A stretch of DNA of 64,000 nt from positions 248,001 through 312,000 of the forward strand of contig CP150547.1 in NCBI GenBank assembly GCA_049487715.1. Reading direction: 5' to 3'. The notes under the pieces are model-generated. The model was not told where the DNA came from. It made no database searches and saw only the letters and a program-made list of their open reading frames with translations. Shown in pieces: positions 33,304 to 42,904 of the stretch. A program made the position numbers and the translations under genes. The stretch is from Pycnococcus provasolii (Eukaryota; Chlorophyta; Pseudoscourfieldiophyceae; Pseudoscourfieldiales). Every line of letters begins with the position of its first letter. The stretch's first letter is position 1.

Positions 33304-34330
33304 ATCTTATGAGATCTTAAGGCCTTAGGAAAGAAACGAAAATGGAAAAAAGAAATGGTGCAGTGCAATCGCGACAACAAAAGGTGGATTGAGATAATCT
33401 GATGAGATGTGATGTGATGGGCGCCCGCCGAGGCCGAGAGAAAGCCGAGGGGCCTCCCAAGTCCCATCCATCCTGAGAAATCAGCCTACCCGGGTAATAA
33501 AGGGCCGCCTCGCCTCCGCCTCGTTGATCTATCCGCCTATCCCAATCCATTCCATCGACTTCTTCGTAATGAGCGGTAAGTTAGAGGCTGTAAGTTAGTC
33601 TATCGTACGATACCCTTAGGCTTCAAGCAATTGCTCTCCATTTTTTTTAACCTTAATTCCTCGATCCCTTGCAGCCTTCCAGTGGAGAAATTCAAGCATT
33701 CCCAGGTGCGAGGAAGCAAAAGAATCCGGGAGGAATACGCGCGTGTATCTCTCGTCGTTCCATCCATCCTGACCAATCCCCTGGGGTGCCAGGTAAAACT
33801 ACCTTTATAAAGTTTAATTTTACGGCCTCCTCCAGTCCTCCGTCCCTCCTCAACATCAACTTCTATCAACCATGTGAGTATGTGACCACCTACTACCATA
33901 TCAGGAGCGGTGGTTAACACCGGCCCTTTGAGCTAAGTTAGGTTCTTTGAGCTTGTCAGCTTGACCACAGCGAACAGGGAGGAACACACAGTACTGTACG
34001 CGATGCAACACCGGCCGCGAGCTTGACTCAAGCCTTGTCTTGACCACGAACAAGGTCCACGAACCGAACAGGGAGTACAGGGCACCCCCGAACCCCGAAC
34101 CCCGAAAGACCGGTGAACCCCGAACTTATCCTTTTCCCGAACCCCTAAACCCTTAGCTAGGATTCCCCCCAGTCACCTTCTGCCTGTCCCGAACGAATCC
34201 CAACTCATCCAAGGAAACGTTTCGCGCCAACGTTGGCCTGCATGACTTGGCACTCGGGCGAGAACGGCGTAGCCGGGCGAGTCTTGTAGAAATTACACTC
34301 GGGCGAGAACAAGAACAGAACAAGAACAAC
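33304..34330. other. Divergent region between the FAM20-like gene and adenine deaminase
   Basis: About 1 kb. Contains degenerate telomere-type units GAACCCC/ACCCCTAAACCC at 34084-34155, GAACAGGGAG repeats near 33970-34080 and ACAGTACTGTAC near 33990. The open frame from 34247 precedes the chosen start and is considered leader. No gene seen. Confidence 0.5.
34084..34155 (+). repeat. Degenerate telomere-type tract
   Basis: CCCGAAC units grading into ACCCCTAAACCCTTAG, 180-250 bp upstream of the adenine deaminase start. Confidence 0.75.
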
Positions 34331-35461
34331 ATGAACAGAACAAGTTCGTTTAGGAGGGTTCCTTTTCGTGGTCGAGCTACTGGTCTTGGTCGATCATCCG
34401 TGGAGTTACAATGTGCGAATGCAAAAAAACAACCTGTAGACGGATGCAATGCACAAATACACATTATGGCGTTACCTAAGGTGGAACTGCACGTGCACCT
34501 CGAGGGGACCATCGCCCGACCGGAAAATACAGACGCGAACTTTATGTCACTCGGTGACTTCTTAGGCGTGTATGACAAAGGCATGGAGAAACTGCAAACT
34601 GCGAGAGACTTCCATGACGTCACACTCGCGTACATGAGGCGCGCAGCTGACGACGAAGTGAGACACGTCGAGATGTTCTTCGACCCTGAGCCGCACATGG
34701 AGAGAGGGATCGCGGCGGGCGCCATTGTGGACGGTATCGAGGAAGCAATTGACACAGCGTCGCGCGAACTCTCAACGCCGGCAGGTGCTCACATCACTGC
34801 GAATATGATTTTCAGCTGGCAACGCAATCGTGGTGTAAGAAGTGCAGAGGCGTGCCTGCAAGCCATGGCTCCGTACGTCGGGCGTGTCGTGGGTGTCGGC
34901 ACATCAAGCGACTACGTTGCGTCGTGGCCTGAACAGTACGCGCCACTGTATCACAAGGCAGAGTCGCTCGGGTTTCGAAAGTGCTGCCACGCGGGCGAGC
35001 TCACGGACGGTTCTGACGGTGACTGGAGCGGTATGGAGCGTGCGCTCAAGCTGATTGATCCTGAGCGCATCGATCATGGCTATCGCTGTGTGGCTGACCC
35101 ATCTGGACGTCTCTTGGAAGCCGTCGTGGAAAAGCAGGTGCATTTGACGGTTTGTCCGTTGAGTAATGCTCGCTTGCGGTGCATAAACTCGCTGGCCGAG
35201 CACCCTCTGCGACGCCTGATTGACAGCGGGTGCAACATCAGCTTGAATAGCGACGATCCGGGGTACGTGTCCGACGCCGAGAGGCACCTCACTGAGGTGT
35301 TCGCGCTGTGCTCGGATCAGTTCGAGTTATCTCTGGACGAGCTCGCCAACATATCCAAGAGTGCTGCGCGTGCCGCTTTCATCTCCGAGGATCGCCTTGT
35401 TGAAATCGAACAAGCAATTGACAAGTGGACCGTTCAAGTGCAACAACAAACAGAGCCGTGA
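34331..35461 (+). CDS. Adenine deaminase-like amidohydrolase (adenosine/AMP deaminase superfamily)
   Basis: The catalytic domain starts at MALPKVELHVHLEGT (34466), with the two metal His. It continues with MFFDPEPHMERGIA, HAGE (metal His and catalytic Glu), IDHGYRC, CPLSNARL and LNSDDPGY (metal Asp). The FFDPxxH-x-RG block is characteristic of adenine deaminase type 2 (Aah1/ADE) rather than adenosine deaminase. This reaction makes hypoxanthine from adenine for purine salvage. Between LEGT and the SLGDFL helix the protein is about 20 residues shorter than bacterial adenine deaminases, so the first active-site flap may be reduced. From MNRTSSFRRVPFRGRATGLG the N-terminus looks like an organelle presequence; MALPK would give a cytosolic form. 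Substrate (adenine against N6-methyl-AMP) is not certain. Confidence 0.82.
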   Translation: MNRTSSFRRVPFRGRATGLGRSSVELQCANAKKQPVDGCNAQIHIMALPKVELHVHLEGTIARPENTDANFMSLGDFLGVYDKGMEKLQTARDFHDVTLAYMRRAADDEVRHVEMFFDPEPHMERGIAAGAIVDGIEEAIDTASRELSTPAGAHITANMIFSWQRNRGVRSAEACLQAMAPYVGRVVGVGTSSDYVASWPEQYAPLYHKAESLGFRKCCHAGELTDGSDGDWSGMERALKLIDPERIDHGYRCVADPSGRLLEAVVEKQVHLTVCPLSNARLRCINSLAEHPLRRLIDSGCNISLNSDDPGYVSDAERHLTEVFALCSDQFELSLDELANISKSAARAAFISEDRLVEIEQAIDKWTVQVQQQTEP

Positions 35462-35508
35462 CATGTTTCCGCAGGAGTGTAACTTTACAACTAATACTAA
35501 GCCTTTTT

Positions 35509-36504
35509 TTACAAGTCCGCCTGCGTAGCCCTGAATGGACCAGGGACGCCAGCGGGAGGTGCTTCACCGCCGTAGTTATTTCCCCAGCACGCGATACTGC
35601 CGTCGTGCCGAAGCGCCAAGGAGTGCCAAATATCGGCAGCGATTGCGACGAAGTCGCCCGTAACGCCGTCGGGAGGTGCCTGGCCTTGATCGTTGTTTTC
35701 CCAACACGCGATACTGCCGTCGACTCGAAGCGCCAAAGAGTACCCAGTTCCGGCAGCGATCGCCATGAAGTCACCCGGGACGCCAGCGGGAGGCGCCTGG
35801 CCGTTGCCGTTCAGTCCCCAACACGCGACACTGCCGTCGACTCGTAGTGCCAAAGAGTGATACCCACCTGCGGCAATTGCGACGAAGTTGCCCGTAACGC
35901 CGTCGGGAGGGGCTTGGCCGTTGCCGTTCAGTCCCCAACACGCGACACTGCCGTCGACTCGTAGCGCCAAAGAGTGCGCTGCACCCGCAGCGATTGCGAC
36001 GAAGTTGCCCGGAACGCCAGCGGGAGGGGCTTCGCCGTTCTCGTTCAGTCCCCAGCACGCGATACTGCCGTCGACTCGTAGCGCCAAAGAGTGATCACCA
36101 CCTGCGGCAATTGCGACGAAGTCACCCGGAACGCCAGCGGGAGGGGCTTGGCCGTTCTCGTTGTCTCCCCAACACGCGATACTGCCGTCGACTCGTAGTG
36201 CCAAAGAGTGCTCATCACCCGCAGCGATTGCGACGAAGTCACCCGGAACGCCGTCGGGAGGGGCTTGGCCGAAGCCGTTGACGCCCCAGCACGCGATACT
36301 GCCGTCGACTCGTATCGCTAACGAGTGACCTCCATAGATGACGCTACCACCTGCTGCGAGCAGTTCGTTAGACGTTCGCGCGGCTTGTTTCCGCTCACGC
36401 ACCTTGCGTAACCTCCGTTCGCGCTGCCAGTTGACGAAGACGCGCATCATGGAGTACGCGAGAGACGAGGGAGACCCCTGGAGAAGTGTCGTGGATGACG
36501 CCAT
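35509..36504 (-). CDS. Seven-blade RCC1-like repeat protein
   Basis: 331 residues. After about 55 residues with a basic helical stretch (VFVNWQRERRLRKVRERKQ) come seven repeats of 39 residues. Consensus pieces are DFVAIAAGxxHSLALR, VDGSIACWG and GQAPPAGVP. Seven blades close a full RCC1-type propeller. The DNA repeats (117 bp) are nearly identical, pointing to recent duplication or gene conversion. The sequence is much simpler than RCC1, the Ran exchange factor, and lacks a recognisable catalytic beta-wedge, so exchange activity should not be assumed. It is more like bacterial-style RCC1 repeat proteins of unknown binding role. It converges on adenine deaminase with only 47 bp between stops and shares a 191 bp divergent promoter with S1P lyase. 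Confidence 0.85.
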   Translation of the reverse strand: MASSTTLLQGSPSSLAYSMMRVFVNWQRERRLRKVRERKQAARTSNELLAAGGSVIYGGHSLAIRVDGSIACWGVNGFGQAPPDGVPGDFVAIAAGDEHSLALRVDGSIACWGDNENGQAPPAGVPGDFVAIAAGGDHSLALRVDGSIACWGLNENGEAPPAGVPGNFVAIAAGAAHSLALRVDGSVACWGLNGNGQAPPDGVTGNFVAIAAGGYHSLALRVDGSVACWGLNGNGQAPPAGVPGDFMAIAAGTGYSLALRVDGSIACWENNDQGQAPPDGVTGDFVAIAADIWHSLALRHDGSIACWGNNYGGEAPPAGVPGPFRATQADL

Positions 36505-36560
36505 GCATGACGAGTGGGACGGGAAGAGTGGGCGAGGAAACCAGAAAGAAACAGGCGCGA

Positions 36561-36595
36561 GGGGATTAGGGCATTAGGGCTAGGCTGTTAGGGTT
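36561..36595 (+). promoter_or_regulatory. TTAGGG-type element in the RCC1-like/S1P lyase divergent promoter
   Basis: ATTAGGGCATTAGGGCTAGG followed by GTTAGGG, within 191 bp separating two outward-reading start codons. The small gap makes a shared promoter role likely (inference). Confidence 0.5.
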
Positions 36596-36695
36596 CGCCC
36601 TACCATTACACTCGCGGTGGCCCCAGGCACGTGCCCCGTTACCACTACGCTCCCTCCGCCATCCACAGCTGGGAGACTTCTGCCATAAATAAAAC

Positions 36696-38583
36696 ATGAC
36701 GTCGGCATCTGCATCTGCATCTGCATCTTATGTGTCGTCTTTGTTTTGGGATTCTCTCCAGAATATACCTCACATGCCTCACACTCACGCTCAGTATCAT
36801 GGTGTTCTTTTCGCAATAGCTTCCTCTAGTGTTGTGTCTACCCTTGTGACCCTGAAAGTCTATAGGGCTTGTTATTCATGTGGAAAGGCGTCGCGGGATG
36901 TGGGATGCATTTCCTTCCTCGCAGGTGTATTGAAATCATGCCCGTGTATACGCTCCTATGCACGTGAGCAAATTCAACGTGTGGCACGCGAGAGTCAGTT
37001 CCAGTTCCAGTTCGAATAATAGTGAAAAGCGGTCGTCTTCCTCAGAGGAGTTGCCTAAAGCGTCGCCGCCTGCACCCCTTGAAGATAACGCAGCGGTACC
37101 CTTAGCAGAAAATAACAGTGCGTCTGATGCGGCGTCTGATGCGGTGTCTGAACCACTCGATCGCGACCCACTCGTCACGCACCTGCCCGAAGAGTCGACG
37201 ACCACGGCGATCGTTCTCAAGCGCGCACAAAAGCGAGCAAAGGATGACACGCAGTGGCGTGACGGAGAAAGCAAAATGTCTGGAACCGTTTACATGGCAA
37301 CGACGGAACACCTCAACATGCTCAGCGAAGTTTACGCAATCTATGCGCACGCTAACCCGCTGCACGCAGACTCCTTCCCATCCATCCCGCGCATGGAACA
37401 AGAAATCATCGCCATGGCGAGAAGCCTGCTTGACCCACAAACGACGGAAGGTGTGTGCGGATGCGTCACGAGCGGAGGCACGGAATCCATCCTGCTCGCT
37501 TGCAAGGCGGCGAGAGACGCGTGGTGCCATCGCCAAGCCCCTTGGTATGCAGGAGCGTCGTACGCTTCGCCGCACTTTCGAGCAGCCACGGACGTCCCGG
37601 AAATTATCGTCGCGAGGAGCGCGCACGCCGCGTTCTGGAAGGCGGCGAGCTGGCTCAACGCGCGCATCGTCGTTCTTGAGGTGGACCCGAGCACGATGAG
37701 GCTCACCGCCGCGGCGGTGCGTCGACGCATCAGCAGGCGCACTATGCTTGTTGTCGCATCGGCACCGTGCTACCCGCACGGCGTCGTCGACGACGTGCAG
37801 GCCATCGCAGATCTTTGCAAACGACGCGGAATACCGCTGCACGTCGACTCGTGCCTCGGCGGATTCTGCCTGCCCCTTGTGCAAGAACTTCGACCGGATC
37901 TCGTTCCGACGTTCGACTTCCGCGTTCCGGGCGTGACTTCCATTTCCGCCGACACGCACAAGTTTGGCATGGGCCAGAAGGGAACTAGCGTTCTCCTGTA
38001 CCGCTCGAAGGAGATGCGCAAGTTTCAGTACACGGCGGTGACGGAGTGGAGTGGCGGCTTGTACATCTCGCCGACTCTGCCGGGAAGTCGGAATGGTGGT
38101 GTTGTCGCCACCGCGTGGGCAAGCCTCATCTGCCTCGGGCGAAGTGGCCTGCGAGCGTCGGCGGAGGGCATTCTGCAGGCTCGCGATGTGCTCGTTGATG
38201 CCGTCAGCCGCATCGATGGACTCTGCATCATGGGCATCCCCGCAATGGGAGTCGTGGCGGTGGGAACCGATACGAAGGCTCCCAACGGCGGCATCGACTC
38301 ACTCATCGTCATGGACCTGCTCACGGCGCGAGGGTGGGTGCTGAATGCCTTGCAGAAACCTCTCTCTTTCCACGTGTGCTTCACTGGCGCGCACAGCTTG
38401 GAGACGGCGCGTAAGCTCGCGTCGGACCTTGCGGAGTGTGCGGAAGAGGCTCGGCGCATGAAGGAGAAGGGGGTGGCGAGCGACGGCAAGGCGCGCGTGT
38501 ATGGTCTCGGCGGGACCTTTCCTGACAGAGGTGCGGTGGGTGATCTGCTCATCCACTATCAAGATGGAGTTCTGGGAGTGTAA
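36696..38583 (+). CDS. DPL1: Sphingosine-1-phosphate lyase (PLP-dependent); two exons
   Basis: The downstream ORF (from 36958) holds the catalytic domain: MSGTVYMATTEHLN, the PLP phosphate-binding block TSGGTESIL, HVDSCLGGF and the Schiff-base Lys in SADTHKFGMGQKG. The enzyme splits sphingosine 1-phosphate into a fatty aldehyde and phosphoethanolamine at the ER. Family members carry an N-terminal membrane anchor, absent from that ORF. An overlapping frame starting at 36696 supplies it: VLFAIASSSVVSTLVTL, then SYAREQIQRVARE, like the linker helix of plant and animal lyases. The frames join through a GT-AG intron ending at 37045 (CTTCCTCAG). The donor is GTCAGT at 36994 (52 nt, keeps EQIQRVARE) or GTGAGC at 36964 (82 nt). 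Both give the correct frame. The domain call is firm; the exon model is a prediction. Confidence 0.88.
36994..37045 (+). other. Predicted short intron in S1P lyase (phase 1)
   Basis: GTCAGT to CTTCCTCAG, 52 nt, contains the TAA that ends frame 1 of exon 1. The alternative donor GTGAGC at 36964 gives an 82 nt intron with the same acceptor and the same frame result. The shorter model is preferred because it keeps the conserved linker helix. Confidence 0.55.
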
Positions 38584-38608
38584 TAATGTACAAACGTCAA
38601 TAACAAAT

Positions 38609-40885
38609 TCATCCAAATTTGCGGAATACGCGCCTAAGCTCACCCTCAGCCTTGTCCACGCCAACGGAGGCGACGTACGCGCCACCAAGTCCGATAAAAA
38701 GGAGCGGCAGTTTCCCGTCAAGCTTGCTAATCTTTACCAGCTCGTCTGGCTTCGTCAACTTTGACGCCGCCTCGTTGCCCCTTATCAAACGCACCACCTG
38801 GCGAATAAGCTTGCGAGCAACAACCGTCATCGAGCTGGGTTCACGCAACCCCAGCTTTCTCCGCTGCTCCGCAAGCTTAATTTCTTCTCGGCGCTTCAAG
38901 AGTGTGGACAATGCCATTGTCACGAACATGCTCGCAACGGTTGAGGTGAAGCAAATGACATTGTATGGCATCGACATGTCGGGGACGGGTAGGAACACCA
39001 GAACGCCATTGTCGGCGTAGTGGCCATGGCACAACGGGCCGCCGGTGCGAGATTGAAGCAGAGCCATTAGAGGCGTGGGTGCATCGGTTCTTTGCGTCGT
39101 GGCGTCATCGTCATCAACCACGCTGCAGTACGCTGCAGCAGGTAAGTCCACGCCTCGATTTGCGTCCGGAGGATGTTCGTCGATGTGCAGGTGCCTTTCC
39201 TCGACGTCGAGTGTCACGCGCGCGGTGGACCATGGCGAGGTTAGTCGCAGGCAGAACTCGAGTGTCCACCCTCCGCCACGAGCGGGAGGAACAGGCATCG
39301 CCGATATCTCCGTAAGCTTTGCGGTGTCAGCGGGCGCCTCGGAGCCGTTCTTGAGAAGTGCGCGAGCGTCGAGCGTGTGAAAGTAAGGCTGCACGGCTGA
39401 AGGAAGGCGCTGATGGAAGCACGTAATGACCGCTTTATCGCCTGTGTATTTGACTTCGCGCACGACGTCAATGGCGAGCGCCGATCGTCCAACGCCAGCA
39501 TGTCCCAGGGAAGCGAACGGGCGTGCCAAGCTTCCACCCCATCCTCTTGCGGTATTCCGCGAAGCGGGAACGATGCTGCGGTATGCACGAAGTGCCGGTA
39601 TTATCGTGTGATGGACAGAGGCGTCGAGGTGCTTGTTGCGCGTCAGCGACGTGTCGTTGAGCGCATGAGCGACACCGTGCATCCAGATGACGCTTGTTTG
39701 TGCGGTAGAAGGCGCCTTGGGGATATCCTTTGCGTTGAATGCCGCACGCAGCAGGCTAGCAAGGTCGTCATCTTTGTCGTTCCAACCTTTGACGTTCGAA
39801 AGCACGACGTCGTATGTGACGGATACGTGAATGCGGCCTTGTTCCTTGCGCGCAGCGAGGTGAACGCCGTATGCGTCCGCCGCGACGAATTCCCTTGGTC
39901 GCAGCAGCGTGCGCAGTCCCGCGACGTGCGCGCCGCCGCCAGGCAACAGTCGAAGAGCTCGCGATAGATTCTCCGTGCACGCAAACTCGCTCGGCACTGC
40001 ACCGTACTTGCAGTTGGCGTTACGTTTGGTTTGGTTGCCGATGTGAAACGTGGCGGGTGCAACCATGATGCGTGGTTCTCCGTGCGTCGCCGCTGCGGTT
40101 CCAAAGTCCGCGCTGAGCATGCCTCCGAGAGCGTGCGCGAGCGAAGCGAATCGTTCGTTGTTATATGTATTATTGCCGTCGTCAAACTTGGCGTACAGTT
40201 CGGAACCTCGTGGTCGCGCTGCGTCTGCGAGCGCCGCGTTCGCGACGGGGTCAACGTCGGCGGCGTCTCCGAGTGGTTGTGTCCATCTTCCCGACGCGAG
40301 CGACGTACGAAATTCCGTGGCGTTGCTGTACGTGAGTATCTGGAGTACGTCCACGGGCATGCACTCGTTGCTGTTTTCTTTCGTGCTGCTAGCGCTTGAG
40401 GAGGAGGAGGAGGAGGAGGAGGAGGATTGGCTTGCGGAGAAGTGAAAGCGCGCAAACACGGCGGATGAGGATGACGCTGACGACGCTGACGAAACAAGAG
40501 GGTGTATCAATAACTCTTCGTGCCATGAGCAACCCAGTCCAGCCGATCCCAGTCCATGAGAAGCCGTTACGGAATCATGTGACGGTTCAGATTCTGATGA
40601 TGATGCTGCTGCTGCTGCTGCTGCCGATGCCGATGCCAACCCCCCCGAGACCGTGCTCCTCCCCAAAAGCACGACACAAGTGACGAGAACATACAAATAC
40701 AATGATCCACAGGAACGCTTTAAAACACGACAAACATGAGTGTGATTACGAGGAAACACATGCAGACCACCAGGGACGCCGACGCCGACGTCGACGCCGA
40801 CGCCGACACCGACGCTGACAAGACGGCGACTGCGACGGCGGTGACTGACGCCACCACCACACGTATCGCGCGCCTGCCGCGCCAT
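38609..40885 (-). CDS. PIGT: GPI transamidase component PIG-T (Gpi16)
   Basis: About 758 residues from MARQARDTC. The C-terminal signature DMSMPYNVICFTSTVASMF, running into a membrane segment and then TLLKRREE, is typical of PIG-T. Upstream, a large lumenal domain includes NKHLDASVHHTIIPAL, SALAIDVVREVKYTG and PYFHTLDARALL. PIG-T is the lumenal core subunit of the complex that attaches GPI anchors to proteins in the ER, and it is disulfide-linked to the catalytic PIG-K. The N-terminus is unusual: about 130 residues rich in Val/Gly/Ser/Ala with poly-Ser, partly encoded by GAC/GTC simple repeats, before the conserved start at STKENSNECMPVDVLQILTY. The true start is therefore uncertain. The stop lies only 25 bp from that of the convergent S1P lyase. 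Confidence 0.92.
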   Translation of the reverse strand: MARQARDTCGGGVSHRRRSRRLVSVGVGVGVDVGVGVPGGLHVFPRNHTHVCRVLKRSCGSLYLYVLVTCVVLLGRSTVSGGLASASAAAAAAASSSESEPSHDSVTASHGLGSAGLGCSWHEELLIHPLVSSASSASSSSAVFARFHFSASQSSSSSSSSSSSASSTKENSNECMPVDVLQILTYSNATEFRTSLASGRWTQPLGDAADVDPVANAALADAARPRGSELYAKFDDGNNTYNNERFASLAHALGGMLSADFGTAAATHGEPRIMVAPATFHIGNQTKRNANCKYGAVPSEFACTENLSRALRLLPGGGAHVAGLRTLLRPREFVAADAYGVHLAARKEQGRIHVSVTYDVVLSNVKGWNDKDDDLASLLRAAFNAKDIPKAPSTAQTSVIWMHGVAHALNDTSLTRNKHLDASVHHTIIPALRAYRSIVPASRNTARGWGGSLARPFASLGHAGVGRSALAIDVVREVKYTGDKAVITCFHQRLPSAVQPYFHTLDARALLKNGSEAPADTAKLTEISAMPVPPARGGGWTLEFCLRLTSPWSTARVTLDVEERHLHIDEHPPDANRGVDLPAAAYCSVVDDDDATTQRTDAPTPLMALLQSRTGGPLCHGHYADNGVLVFLPVPDMSMPYNVICFTSTVASMFVTMALSTLLKRREEIKLAEQRRKLGLREPSSMTVVARKLIRQVVRLIRGNEAASKLTKPDELVKISKLDGKLPLLFIGLGGAYVASVGVDKAEGELRRVFRKFG

Positions 40886-40933
40886 AACTGAGAATGGGAA
40901 AAACGCAAAAAACAAAAACAAAAACGGGTGGCG

Positions 40934-40977
40934 TAACCCTAACCCTAACCCTAACCCTAATACCCTAATACCCAAAC
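40934..40977 (+). repeat. Interstitial telomere-type array (CCCTAA)n
   Basis: Four perfect CCCTAA units followed by TACCCTAATACCC variants, ending about 90 bp and starting about 50 bp upstream of the PIG-T start codon. Confidence 0.9.
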
Positions 40978-41035
40978 CTTCTCCCAACTACTGTACTCTT
41001 ATGAGTAATTAGTCTATCGATGATGAAGTTCGATG

Positions 41036-41117
41036 GACCAAAGCATTCGACCAAAAGCATGGGGGGGGCGGATGTGAAAAAAACATTTCTCCGACCAAAG
41101 CATTCGACCAAAAGCAT
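41036..41117 (+). repeat. 25-bp direct repeat pair
   Basis: GACCAAAGCATTCGACCAAA plus AGCAT occurs identically at 41036-41060 and 41093-41117, 57 bp apart. Each copy is itself an internal duplication of GACCAAA(A)GCAT. Confidence 0.9.
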
Positions 41118-41588
41118 TTCCCTAGAGCTGTCCACTCCTCCAGGCAGCCACTGAGCGAGGTTTGGTGCACGCACGCTCCGGTAATACAATACCACTACTA
41201 ACCTTACAATGATGGCATCCCCAAACACGGATTTCTACTGATGGATGGATAACTACAGTAGGATGGGGCACGCACGACGACACGACGTTGGTGCACGCCG
41301 AAGGTTTTGGTTTGGTTTGGATTTCTGTCCTTCTGCGTTTCTTGTGGGAACTGGGAACGGCCGAACGGGGTTGGGCCGTTGAGCGTGGTGCCCTGCCTTG
41401 TCGACATGTTCGTCTTCGTCTTCGTGTTCGTCCTAACCTTACCACCCGGGGTAGTCTATGGTACAGTACCGGGTAGGGCAGCCTGGTCCTGGGTGGTAGT
41501 CCTGTAGGGTGGGTTGCAGCGGTGTGCACTGACTGACCTTGTGCACTGTGCAAGTAAGTTGTTGCACGTGCTTGGTGAGTGTGTGCAG

Positions 41589-41612
41589 GTCCACGGGCCG
41601 CCGCCCGTGGAC
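41589..41612. repeat. Perfect short hairpin
   Basis: GTCCACGGGC and GCCCGTGGAC form a 10-bp stem around the loop CGCC, about 155 bp upstream of the scramblase start codon. Confidence 0.8.
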
Positions 41613-41765
41613 GTGCAAGTTGCCTATCGTAGTGCAAGTGGCACGTGGACCGGTGGACGTCCCTAACTTACCTTCTCCTCCTTGCGTCTTGCGGCCAACA
41701 ACATTTGTGTGCAATTTATTCTGATAAGTACCTGTACCTTAGGTAAGGTTAGTAGATTCTAAGCT

Positions 41766-42635
41766 ATGGCGACGCAGATGGCCGTGATGATGCAACCGCC
41801 GCAGCAGCAGCCGCTCATGGGACAAACCACGAACGCGGAACAACTCATACAGTCCGAGGGAGTTATGGTTAGGCAGCTCACCAGCGAGTGCTGCAGGCCG
41901 TGCTGTTTGCAGCCGAACATTCACTGGACCGTGCACGCGTACCAACACCAGATTCAGGACTTCGATACCGTCGCGCCAACAGGTGTCTGGATCCAAGAAG
42001 AAGCCCCTTACTGCGGACGATGCTGCTCGTTCTTCGCGCCAGGTTCCAGGAAGACGACGTACCGCGTGCTCGAAGACGTGCCGCCGAGCGTCGACACGCC
42101 CGCTGCCAACAAGGCTGGCCAGGCTGTGTACACCTTCGAGAAGGAAGGTACGTGCGGCCAGAACGCCGTCGTGGCAATCACGAATAACGGAATTGTTCGG
42201 TGCCCGTGCTGCTGTTATCTGCCCTACCTCGACGCAAAGGACCGCAACGGAAACCTCATTGGCCGTACAGAGTACCTGTGCGATATGTGCCTCTTCGTTC
42301 CTAAGTTTCAGGTGCTTGAGGCTGACACGAAGACGGTCGCATACCTCGTCCGCCCGGACACGTGCGTGGGCGGGATTTGTGTGCAGTGCAAGTGCGACGG
42401 CGTGAGAGGTAAGTGCTGTCGCGTTCCGTACTACGTCCGTCACCCGTCGACGCGCGAGAAGTATGGCGACGCTCAGATCAGCGATTTGTTTGCCGGCTTC
42501 AAGAACGAGTGCTGCACGAAGCGCAACATCTACGCCGTCAAGTACCCTGATATGGCGACGCCTGCGCACAAGGCGACTTTGCTTGCGACTTCGCTTTTGA
42601 TCGACATCACGTTGGTTGAGCAGGAGGATGGTTAG
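41766..42635 (+). CDS. Phospholipid scramblase-family protein
   Basis: 289 residues matching the scramblase beta-barrel-like domain. It has an N-terminal Gln/Pro-rich head (MMQPPQQQPLMGQ), then LTSECCRPCCLQPNIHWTVHAY, RNGNLIGRTEYLCDMCLFVPKF and a C-terminal hydrophobic helix (ATLLATSLLIDITLVEQ). The family binds membranes through Cys-rich, palmitoylated segments, and several CC and CPCCC clusters are present. Members are linked to Ca-dependent lipid movement between leaflets, though scrambling activity has been questioned for many. An acidic Ca-binding-like stretch before the last helix is weak here. It is followed on the same strand by LPAAT, another membrane lipid protein, though 1.1 kb away and not an operon. 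Confidence 0.88.
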   Translation: MATQMAVMMQPPQQQPLMGQTTNAEQLIQSEGVMVRQLTSECCRPCCLQPNIHWTVHAYQHQIQDFDTVAPTGVWIQEEAPYCGRCCSFFAPGSRKTTYRVLEDVPPSVDTPAANKAGQAVYTFEKEGTCGQNAVVAITNNGIVRCPCCCYLPYLDAKDRNGNLIGRTEYLCDMCLFVPKFQVLEADTKTVAYLVRPDTCVGGICVQCKCDGVRGKCCRVPYYVRHPSTREKYGDAQISDLFAGFKNECCTKRNIYAVKYPDMATPAHKATLLATSLLIDITLVEQEDG

Positions 42636-42904
42636 AGAGGCGACGAGCAGACTTGTCGTCGTAACTAAATAAATTAGCGCGTTGAAAGGAATTATTTATG
42701 ATTTTTTCTTCTTCTTGTGAGGGTATATCAATAAATTCATTGGGTAAGAAAATGAAACTACACTTTTTTAAAAATAAATAAGCAAAACTTACTTATGCAG
42801 TACTGATACATAGGTCAGATTGCAAAGCACGTACCTGCAAGAGCAAAGCACGCACTAAGTACATCGGGTATCCCCTCTGACCCTTGGAGGGGTCTGAGGC
42901 CTCT

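Larger units (their letters stand above)
40886..41765. other. Divergent region between PIG-T and scramblase
   Basis: About 880 bp. Contains a CCCTAA array at 40934-40977, a 25-bp direct repeat at 41036-41060 and 41093-41117, and a perfect 10-bp stem hairpin at 41589-41612. A GTAAGT donor-like site near 41551 suggests a possible 5' UTR intron for the scramblase. TGCAC-rich sequence lies between 41520 and 41650. No coding gene seen. Confidence 0.5.

Noticed and set aside
35509-36504. Ran guanine nucleotide exchange factor RCC1
   Set aside because: The blades are near-identical simple repeats without the diverged sequence and catalytic wedge of RCC1. Only the fold is supported.
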